From Gemmatimonadota bacterium (GTDB taxonomy: Bacteria; JBHIER01; G020348925), in contig CP070758.1 of the NCBI GenBank assembly GCA_020348925.1, forward strand, positions 563,581 to 576,368: a stretch of 12,788 nt of DNA, given 5' to 3'. The notes beneath the pieces were generated by a model that saw only the letters and a list, made by a program, of their open reading frames with translations, had not been told where the DNA came from and did not search any database. Shown here in pieces: positions 7,792-12,788 of the stretch (position 1 is the stretch's first letter; every line of letters begins with the position of its first letter). The translations under genes and the position numbers were made by a program.

Positions 7792-8067
7792 CTTCTTTTT
7801 CTTTGCTGGCCAAGAATAAATTTGCTCACAATGAAAAAGAAAGGGGTACCATATCCGTTTGTCATTTTTCATTTTCTTTGCTTGTCCAAAGAAAATGAAG
7901 TAAAAGAAATGACAGCCCAATAAACCTTCGCCGGGATCGTCGGCGGTTCGCTTCGCTGTTTTTCCGAAACTCGTCCTCCCTGCGGTCGGACTCAGACAGC
8001 CGGAAAAACATCCGCTTCGCTCACTGGTCGATCTAACAGCTCAGGTTTCAGGGCATTGATGAGCCAA
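7792..8067 (+). repeat. Structured dispersed repeat, copy 2 (diverged, stems preserved)
   Basis: The same element order as copy 1 is seen, but with a partial duplication of the first hairpin region. A CTTCTTTTTCTTTGCTGGCC remnant starts at 7792. A full H1 follows at 7868-7899 (TTCATTTTCTTTG with CAAAGAAAATGAA, loop CTTGTC). The loop-complementary GACAG is at 7911-7915. CGCCG/CGGCG lies in the following block. Outer H2 stem GTTTTTCCG 7958-7966 pairs perfectly with CGGAAAAAC 8001-8009, around GTCC/GGAC (7973-7991). H4 pairs GCTCA 8039-8043 with TGAGC 8060-8064. Many bases differ from copy 1, but the changes in H1, outer H2 and H4 are matched on the other arm. Confidence 0.75.
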
Positions 8068-8090
8068 TGTGTTCCGACAGCATACCTTCT

Positions 8091-8105
8091 CATTCTTGTG
8101 AGAAC
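8091..8105 (+). promoter_or_regulatory. Shared 15-mer CATTCTTGTGAGAAC, copy 1
   Basis: This 15-mer recurs exactly at 9641-9655. Each copy lies shortly upstream of a start codon, here 25 bases before 8131. Here it is also part of a 6-bp hairpin, TTCTCA (8087-8092) with TGAGAA (8099-8104). It may be an operator or a leftover of the repeat's flank. Confidence 0.4.
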
Positions 8106-8130
8106 CTGAAAATAAAGGTGCGGTTGTTCA

Positions 8131-8844
8131 ATGGAAATGAATAGGAAAACTGCTGCTTCAATAAGGGCCGGGATTGGCCTGCAAAACGAGCGGTCTCTCC
8201 ACGCTGCCATCAAAGAATGGTACTCACGTCCAGACGATCGTTTCGAAGTTATGGTTGACAATTATGTCGTCGATATCGTGCGAGACGATGTGCTCATTGA
8301 AATTCAGACGAAGAATCTTTCGGCCATTCATCGAAAACTGAGAGCGTTGATTCAGAATCATCCTGTCCGTTTGGTTTATCCGATACCGGAGGAGAAGTGG
8401 ATCGTCCGGGTTTCAAAATCCGGCGAAAAGATATTGAGCAGTCGAAAATCTCCTAAGAGGGGAAAATTGTCTGAGATCTTTGAAGAAGTCGTGTATATCC
8501 CCGGTCTTTTAAAGGAAGATCATTTCACCCTTGAAGTCCTGATGATTCAGGAGGAAGAGGTACGATGTGATGATGGCAAAGGGAGCTGGTGGAGAAAGGG
8601 TGTGAGCATAGTCGACAGACGATTAATTGATGTTGTGGAACAAATCCGGTTCAGCGACACGAAAGATTTTGGACGGTTTTTACCGAGAACGTTAGCTGTG
8701 CCCTTTACGAATAAAATGCTTGCTGAGGAGAGGGGTGAATCGGTCTCTCTGGCCCAGAAGATGACGTATTGTCTCAAGAAAATGGGATTGTTGAAAGAGG
8801 TAGGGAAGAAGGGCAATGAGTTATTGTTTGAGATAGTAAGATGA
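8131..8844 (+). CDS. Unrecognised protein with PD-(D/E)XK-like N-terminal and winged-helix-like C-terminal regions
   Basis: I do not recognise a named family with certainty for this 237-residue protein. Residues 17-90 resemble a restriction-endonuclease-like fold. A helix with E20 (NERSLHAAIKEWY) comes first, then strand VVDIVRDD with D48, then VLIEIQTKNL giving E57-x-Q59 (with K61 nearby). A basic amphipathic helix IHRKLRALIQNHPVRLVYPI follows. This is the ExQ variant of the PD-(D/E)XK signature. Residues about 186-235 (FTNKMLAEERG, LAQKMTYCLKKMGLLKEVGK, LLFEIV) look like a winged helix. A DNA-binding or nuclease role is inference from these patterns. The ATG at 8131 has AAAGGTG at 8114-8120; an in-frame ATG at 8137 has no better site. 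It is a lone gene, with no methylase, Cas or toxin partner beside it. Confidence 0.8.
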   Translation: MEMNRKTAASIRAGIGLQNERSLHAAIKEWYSRPDDRFEVMVDNYVVDIVRDDVLIEIQTKNLSAIHRKLRALIQNHPVRLVYPIPEEKWIVRVSKSGEKILSSRKSPKRGKLSEIFEEVVYIPGLLKEDHFTLEVLMIQEEEVRCDDGKGSWWRKGVSIVDRRLIDVVEQIRFSDTKDFGRFLPRTLAVPFTNKMLAEERGESVSLAQKMTYCLKKMGLLKEVGKKGNELLFEIVR

Positions 8845-8934
8845 GATGAAACGATTCGCAGGGGGGGTACCATTTCCATCATATGAGAAAATTAAAAGGT
8901 TCATCTTCTTTTTCTTTACTGGCCAAAGAAAAAG

Positions 8935-9105
8935 TGTATTCGCTTTGCTCAACACTTCCAAGGGGCTCTCGCCCCTATGGCGGATTTCAGTGTTCAACCA
9001 GCTCACATCGATATTCTGTTACCCCTCGGAGGAAAGCACATTCTTTCCTCCGAACCACCTGATGTACATCTTGAAAATTTACACAATTTCCAAGATGCAT
9101 AAGAA
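8935..9105 (+). mobile_element. Nested hairpin-rich insert inside repeat copy 3
   Basis: About 170 bp interrupts the sequence that is continuous in copy 1 (AAAAAG directly joined to AAGCAAAAAG). It contains three hairpins. The first is AGGGGC/GCCCCT around TCTC near 8969. The second is a perfect 10-bp CGGAGGAAAG/CTTTCCTCCG (9027-9052). The third is a 13-bp CATCTTGAAAATT/AATTTCCAAGATG with one mismatch (9067-9097). It has no coding capacity. AAG next to both junctions may be a 3-bp target duplication. Confidence 0.5.
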
Positions 9106-9216
9106 TCAAAAAGAAAGACCAGCCCAAAGCCTTCGCCGAGACCGTCAACGGCTCACGGCACTGTTTTTTCAAAACTCATCCCGCTTTCGCGGGATTCAGA
9201 CACGGAAAAAACGAAA

Positions 9217-9267
9217 GCCTGTCCTGAGCAGTTCGACTTCGCTCACTATAAACTTTGTCGAAGGGCT
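9217..9267 (+). repeat. Small insert with TTCGAC...GTCGAA hairpin in repeat copy 3
   Basis: About 50 bp is present here and absent from copies 1 and 2. It starts near CCTGTCCTGAGCAGTTCGAC and ends TTTGTCGAAGGGCTC. TTCGAC and GTCGAA can pair. It resembles the CCTGAGC...GTCGAAGG intergenic repeats seen in many bacterial genomes. The boundaries are approximate. Confidence 0.5.
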
Positions 9268-9485
9268 CCGTTCGCCTGTCGGTCTAACGGCTCAGGCTTC
9301 AGGGCATTGAAGAGTCGATGCATTATCATAGTACAATTTCTTATGGTTCTTGATTATGAAAGTTATACCATCATGTCTGACATTCCTTAAGTTGATTTAT
9401 TTAATCTGATTAATTCATGAAGTACTATGCAGACGAATGCACAGCTCTTGCGAAACCGGTGCTGCATGCAGATTTATCCACTCCA

Positions 9486-9504
9486 CAAGGCCATACTGGC
9501 CTTG
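9486..9504. repeat. Perfect inverted repeat CAAGGCCA-tac-TGGCCTTG
   Basis: It has 8-bp arms with a 3-base loop. It is followed by TTCCGGTCGAAATGACA, which resembles another common intergenic repeat type and meets copy B head to head, so that ATGACA (9516-9521) and TGTCAT (9527-9532) also form a hairpin. Confidence 0.7.
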
Positions 9505-9526
9505 TTCCGGTCGAAATGACAGAAGG

Positions 9527-9564
9527 TGTCATTCTGAGCGGAGCGAAGCGAAGCCGAAGAATCT
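9527..9564 (-). repeat. Short interspersed repeat, copy B (reverse orientation)
   Basis: It reads TGTCATTCTGAGCGGAGCGA then AGCGAAGCCGAAGAATCT on the plus strand, the reverse complement of the type seen at 5787-5823 and 10684-10720. Confidence 0.85.
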
Positions 9565-9640
9565 GAATGGTAACTGCTTGCATATTACGTGTATGGCATA
9601 CAACGATATGTTTGTGATTAATTCAGATTAATAACCAATA

Positions 9641-9655
9641 CATTCTTGTGAGAAC
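9641..9655 (+). promoter_or_regulatory. Shared 15-mer CATTCTTGTGAGAAC, copy 2
   Basis: It is identical to 8091-8105 and lies 38 bases upstream of the start at 9694. Flanking bases differ from the other copy, so the identity is confined to the 15-mer with its internal TTCT/AGAA symmetry. Confidence 0.4.
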
Positions 9656-9693
9656 TCAAAGATGTCTTCCATCTGAAAGGATAAGGAAATACG

Positions 9694-10326
9694 ATGTCCG
9701 CAAAACTATGTCCGAAAATTATTCTTGAGGGAACCCGGCTCACACTGAAAACGGACATTGCCTTTGCCCTGAACGAACATCCGCGTATTGTCGGTCCTCG
9801 GAAGTACAGATATCACTCGCCGTTGATCTCGGCGGAATGGTGTGCCTTCACCAACGTTCCCTGGGGACGGGGGCTCATCAATTTCGAGCCGCAGGAGGAG
9901 GATCGGGCCATGGAGACATACAAAACGTGGGCTCGATTGTTCGAGTTGTTGTGTTATTATTCCTGGATCATTGACCGTTTTCATATATCGACCCGGGCGT
10001 ACCAGTTGCAGACGTACGATACAGATTACGATTTCGGCTGGCTGGAGGAGCGACTGGCTGCCCTCGGTTTCCACCTCGTCTTCTGCACACGGACGCCGGA
10101 GTCCTTTGAAGCGGCCCGCGGGGAGAGAATAAAGATATCCGGGAAACCGGATCAGTACGATAATCTGGATGTCTTCATTCGTGAGCAGGAGCTCATGCGC
10201 CGTCTGATCGGTGAGTCCGTTTTACCCACGCTGGAGCTGGACATGTCCGATAGCAATGTGGGATCCGCAGTGGAGAGGATCGCCGACTGGCTGAGGGAGA
10301 CCGGCGGTGCATGGGCAAAAGAGTGA
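9694..10326 (+). CDS. P-loop kinase-like protein with altered Walker A, thymidylate/deoxynucleoside-kinase-like
   Basis: The protein has 210 residues, close to the size of thymidylate kinases. The N-terminus KIILEGTRLTLKTDIAFAL (8-26) matches the strand-loop-helix of a P-loop in which the usual Gly before Lys is Leu (G13 xxxx L18 K19 T20). WIIDRFHIST (91-100) resembles the DR(F/Y/H)xxS motif of nucleoside and nucleotide kinases. LGFHLVFCTRTPESFEAARG (124-143) resembles the strand plus lid of that fold (usually a P-loop kinase Arg-containing segment). Residues EQELMRRLIGESVLPTLELD fit the C-terminal helix and strand. I infer a phosphotransferase-like protein, active or degenerate. AAAGGATAAGGA at 9676-9687 supports the start. 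The substrate is unknown, and no nucleotide-metabolism genes are beside it. Confidence 0.75.
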   Translation: MSAKLCPKIILEGTRLTLKTDIAFALNEHPRIVGPRKYRYHSPLISAEWCAFTNVPWGRGLINFEPQEEDRAMETYKTWARLFELLCYYSWIIDRFHISTRAYQLQTYDTDYDFGWLEERLAALGFHLVFCTRTPESFEAARGERIKISGKPDQYDNLDVFIREQELMRRLIGESVLPTLELDMSDSNVGSAVERIADWLRETGGAWAKE

Positions 10327-10683
10327 TCGGAGCATTCAGTGTAACGAGAAAAATATCTTGAACACATTCGATACAGCCTAACCTTAAAAGTTTTGAGATT
10401 TTTACAGACACAACGTCTTTCCATTCGTTCCGAAATCCCCCCAATTTACTCTATTTTTAAATTCTCCAATTAAGTTGACGATATTCTTGATCCATCGACT
10501 CTCCACATGACAGCAAGTATCAATGAGAGTATGAAACTGTTGACTTGCAAAGCCGTCATTTTAATCCCCGGAACAAGCCAAGGGCGGGATTCGGGGAGAT
10601 ATGGCCTTCATCCCTACAGATTCCTCGATTCGGCGGAGCCTGTGCCAGGCTAAATACGTCACGTTAAGGTGTTCGCCATGCCA

Positions 10684-10720
10684 GATTCTTCGACTACGCT
10701 TCGCTTCGCTCAGAATGACA
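10684..10720 (+). repeat. Short interspersed repeat, copy C
   Basis: It starts GATTCTTCGACTACGCTTCG and ends TCGCTCAGAATGACA, differing from copy A at only a few central positions and in the same orientation. Confidence 0.85.
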
Positions 10721-10872
10721 AACATGGCTTTTCTGGTGAGTGTTCAATACGAAGGAATGAAAAACGACGTTCAACTTATTTTTTATTAATAACTTGCTGG
10801 AATTTCAGGCTTTTATTTTATCAACCATTTTGGAGAAGAGCCTTAAATTTTTTGAAAATTTGAAAAATCTTC

Positions 10873-10900
10873 CTTTTTTGTGAAAACCTTTTCAAAAAAG
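10873..10900. repeat. A/T-rich inverted repeat CTTTTTTG...CAAAAAAG
   Basis: CTTTTTTG (10873-10880) pairs with CAAAAAAG (10893-10900), continued by AAAA with TTTT inside after a two-base bulge. It lies 73 bp upstream of the DUF5916 start. It lacks the GC-rich stem of an intrinsic terminator; an operator or bent-DNA role is possible. Confidence 0.4.
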
Positions 10901-10973
10901 CCTGCGTCTAAATGACAAATACATGGGAGTGGGGCTATCTGAATTCATTTTACCATAATAAGGGGGAGCGGAA

Positions 10974-12788
10974 ATGAAGAGATTGTTTTTGTCTGTAGTG
11001 GTATTCGCTGTGGCATTGAACGTATGCTATGGAGACTCCGTAGATTCCCTTTCGATGAAGGACATCGAGGTTCAGGCTATTCGTTTGTCCGAGGAAGTCA
11101 TTGTCGATGGGGTTCTGTCGGAATCCGTGTGGCACAATGGATACTGTATTACTGAATTTACGCAACGGGAGCCCGATGAGTGGGCTGAAGCCACGGAGAA
11201 GACGGAAGTGCGAATTGCTTATGACGACGACGCTCTGTATGTGGGGGCCAGAATGTACGATTCCGCGCCGGACTCCATTATTGCCCGGCTTGGCCGCCGT
11301 GACCAATGGCCCAGCGCCGACTTTTTTCGGTTCTATATCGATCCCTACTACGATCGGCGCAGCGGTTTTTATTTCGGATTGAATGCCGCCGGAACCTGCG
11401 ACGACGGGATTTTGTACAACGACGAGTGGAGCGACGATTCGTGGGACGGTGTGTGGGAGGGGAAAGTCAATATTGACGAATTGGGCTGGACGGCGGAGAT
11501 GCGGATACCCTATTCACAGCTCCGTTTCCAGAAGAAGGACACCTATGTCTGGGGGATCAACTTCAGGCGATGCATTGAAAGGAAACATGAACATGCTTAC
11601 GTCGTCTTTGTGCCGACGGACGGCAGCGGATTCGTCTCCCGCTTTGTCGATTTGGTCGGCATCGATAATATTAATCCGGCCCGTCAAATGGAGATATTAC
11701 CTTACAGCCGGCTGAAGGCCGAGTATGTCCCAGCTGATCCGGACGATCCTTTCAATGACGGCTCGAGATATCCACCTGATGTCGGGGCCGATTTTAAGAT
11801 AGGTCTTGGGAACAATCTGACCTTGGATGCCACAATCAATCCCGATTTCGGGCAGGTTGAGGTCGATCCGGCGGTCATCAATCTGGGTGATGTGGAGACC
11901 TTTTACAGCGAGAAGCGACCTTTCTTCATCGAAGGCTCTTCGATCTTCGAATTCGGATACGGTGGCTCCCGCAACTTTTGGAGTTTCAACTGGAGCGGTC
12001 CGGAGTTCTTCTACAGCAGACGCATTGGCCGGCGTCCTCAGGGAAGTCTTCCCGATCATGATTGGGTTCAGGTTCCGGAAGGAACCCAGATCCTCGGGGC
12101 AACCAAATTGAGCGGAAAGATCGGAAATAACTGGAACGTGGGGACGCTCCTCGCTCTCACAGCCCGTGAGAATGCGAAACTCGATACATCCGGCCATACA
12201 TTTCGGACGGAAGTGGAGCCGCTCACCTATTACGGAGTGGCTCGTGCCCAGAAAGAGATGAACGAGGGGAAGCAGGGGTTGGGCTTCATCTCCACGCTCT
12301 CCAAACGTATGTTTGAGGATGCTCGGCTGAAGGACGATTTCAACGGAGCTGCCGGGACTTTTGGCATCGACGGCTGGACGTTTCTGGACGCCGAGAAGAT
12401 GTGGGTTATCACCGGTTGGGCCGGTATGACGCACGTAAGTGGGAGTATGCAGCGGATGCTGTCCCTTCAGGAAAGCTCCCGGCATTATTTCCAGAGACCG
12501 GACGCTTCCCACGTGAACCTGGACAGCTCGGCGACGTCGATGACCGGCTATGCCGGCCGTATTCTCGTCAATAAGCAAAAGGGGAACATCATTTTTAACA
12601 GTGCTCTCGGGGTGATCGATCCCAAATTTGACTTGAACGACATGGGCTTCATGTGGCGCACGGATGTGATCAACGGTCATCTCGGCGGCGGCTACAAGTG
12701 GACCAAGCCCGGAAAATATACCCGGTACGTTTCGCTGATCGGCGCCGTGTTCCAAAACTACGACTACGGTTGGAACAATACCTGGCGG
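10974..12788 (+). CDS. Secreted DUF5916 protein with CBM9-like N-terminal domain (partial, runs off the right edge)
   Basis: The frame is open for 605 codons to the window end with no stop; family members usually have 700-900 residues. MKRLFLSVVVFAVALNVCYG is a clear signal peptide, probably cut after Gly20; LNVC does not fit a lipobox. Residues about 37-225 match the carbohydrate-binding family 9-like domain common in these proteins (EEVIVDGVLSESVWHNGYCI, then VRIAYDDDALYVGARMYD). The DUF5916 hallmark follows: TINPDFGQVEVDPAVINLGD (287-306), then FYSEKRPFFIEGSSIFEFG (310-328). From about 380 on, alternating strand-like segments fit an outer-membrane beta barrel. AAGGGGGAG upstream of the ATG supports the start. 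It is likely an envelope protein of a diderm; a role in glycan or polymer binding and uptake is inferred from the CBM9-like domain only. Confidence 0.93.
   Translation, partial: MKRLFLSVVVFAVALNVCYGDSVDSLSMKDIEVQAIRLSEEVIVDGVLSESVWHNGYCITEFTQREPDEWAEATEKTEVRIAYDDDALYVGARMYDSAPDSIIARLGRRDQWPSADFFRFYIDPYYDRRSGFYFGLNAAGTCDDGILYNDEWSDDSWDGVWEGKVNIDELGWTAEMRIPYSQLRFQKKDTYVWGINFRRCIERKHEHAYVVFVPTDGSGFVSRFVDLVGIDNINPARQMEILPYSRLKAEYVPADPDDPFNDGSRYPPDVGADFKIGLGNNLTLDATINPDFGQVEVDPAVINLGDVETFYSEKRPFFIEGSSIFEFGYGGSRNFWSFNWSGPEFFYSRRIGRRPQGSLPDHDWVQVPEGTQILGATKLSGKIGNNWNVGTLLALTARENAKLDTSGHTFRTEVEPLTYYGVARAQKEMNEGKQGLGFISTLSKRMFEDARLKDDFNGAAGTFGIDGWTFLDAEKMWVITGWAGMTHVSGSMQRMLSLQESSRHYFQRPDASHVNLDSSATSMTGYAGRILVNKQKGNIIFNSALGVIDPKFDLNDMGFMWRTDVINGHLGGGYKWTKPGKYTRYVSLIGAVFQNYDYGWNNTWR

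Larger units (their letters stand above)
7617..8130. other. Intergenic region after the decarboxylase gene (514 bp)
   Basis: The first 170 bp have no gene but two small hairpins. One is ACCTC/GAGGT (7667-7679), too short and T-poor to call a terminator. The other is CGTGTTTC/GGAACACG (7763-7782, one U-G pair) around AAAC. Structured repeat copy 2 follows, then a short leader for the gene at 8131. Confidence 0.7.
8900..9318 (+). repeat. Structured dispersed repeat, copy 3 (split by two insertions)
   Basis: H1 is shorter here: CTTTTTCTTT 8908-8917 with AAAGAAAAAG 8925-8934, loop ACTGGCC. After about 170 bp of inserted DNA the repeat resumes as AATCAAAAAGAAAGACCAGCC, with CCAG (9119-9122) still complementary to the H1 loop. 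CCTTCGCCGAGAC follows. Outer H2 pairs GTTTTTTC 9163-9170 with GAAAAAAC 9205-9212; inner H2 pairs ATCCCGC 9178-9184 with GCGGGAT 9189-9195 around TTTC. A second, about 50-bp insert follows. H4 pairs GGCTC 9289-9293 with GAGTC 9312-9316 (one G-U pair). Confidence 0.75.
9407..9625. repeat. 11-bp direct repeats flanking a 197-bp segment
   Basis: TGATTAATTCA occurs at 9407-9417 and 9615-9625. The enclosed 197 bp hold the inverted repeat at 9486-9504 and short repeat copy B. The pair could be target duplications of a small inserted cassette, or a chance match in AT-rich DNA. Confidence 0.35.
8845..9693. other. Intergenic region full of repeats (849 bp)
   Basis: This is the longest gap. It holds structured repeat copy 3 (8900-9318) with two nested insertions, then an AT-rich stretch. 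An 11-bp direct-repeat pair (9407-9417 and 9615-9625) follows, enclosing an 8-bp inverted repeat (9486-9504) and short repeat copy B (9527-9564). The 15-mer upstream of the next gene is last. A 154-codon open frame crosses the repeat (8846-9310), but it is composed of repeat sequence and I do not call it a gene. Confidence 0.7.
10327..10973. other. Intergenic region before the DUF5916 gene (647 bp)
   Basis: I see no gene. It contains a perfect 6-bp hairpin AGCCTG/CAGGCT (10637-10651), short repeat copy C (10684-10720), an AT-rich stretch (about 10760-10870) and an A/T-rich inverted repeat (10873-10900). Two short plus-strand frames over the repeat have no protein-like features. Confidence 0.7.

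Noticed and set aside
8846-9310. 154-codon plus-strand open frame
   Set aside because: It runs through structured repeat copy 3 and its inserts, has a low-complexity RFIFFFFTGQRK-like start and no usable ribosome-binding site; it is explained by repeat DNA.
10873-10900. Intrinsic terminator
   Set aside because: The stem is almost purely A/T, and it is about 550 bp downstream of the previous gene.
11697-12755. 352-codon minus-strand open frame
   Set aside because: It lies wholly antisense to the DUF5916 gene, whose plus-strand frame has a signal peptide and family motifs; the antisense protein has no recognisable features.

Overview
The window reads as chromosomal DNA of a diderm (Gram-negative-type) bacterium of middling GC, with clear Shine-Dalgarno sites and long gene-poor gaps. 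A DUF5916 / CBM9-like outer-membrane-type protein, a stomatin-like protein with C-terminal zinc ribbons and heavy loads of intergenic hairpin repeats suggest the FCB group or a neighbouring candidate phylum. This is inference from gene content only; no rRNA or marker gene is present.

Layout. 1-293: edge of a minus-strand gene I do not recognise. 293-1808: a complete IS3-family insertion sequence on the minus strand (orfA, orfB, A7 slippery run, recognisable terminal inverted repeats) without a visible target duplication. 1809-1955: a 48-residue ribbon-helix-helix-like remnant abutting the IS. 2141-2746: kptA, RNA 2'-phosphotransferase, with a good sigma70-like promoter. 3386-5744: a two-gene operon (1-bp gap) of an SPFH/band-7 protein with three C-terminal zinc ribbons and a second zinc-ribbon protein with an internally duplicated architecture. 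6174-7616: a group II PLP decarboxylase of the aromatic-L-amino-acid decarboxylase family, preceded by a perfect 20-bp palindrome. 8131-8844: an unrecognised protein that looks like a PD-(D/E)XK-type fold plus a winged helix. 9694-10326: a P-loop kinase-like protein with an altered Walker A. 10974-12788: a secreted DUF5916 protein running off the right edge; its reading frame is open to the end.

All genes from kptA onward lie on the plus strand, but most are separated by 400-850 bp and are probably transcribed separately. Only the SPFH/zinc-ribbon pair is clearly an operon, and no single pathway links the genes.

The most unusual content is between the genes. Three copies (2909-3111, 7792-8067, 8900-9318) of a dispersed structured repeat share the same order of hairpins in the same orientation. 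Base changes between copies are compensated on the opposite arm in three separate helices, including a possible pseudoknot between the first hairpin's loop and a downstream segment. One copy carries a nested 170-bp hairpin-rich insertion. Three copies of a second short repeat (the TCTGAGCG/GAAGCGAAGAATCT type) lie in other gaps.
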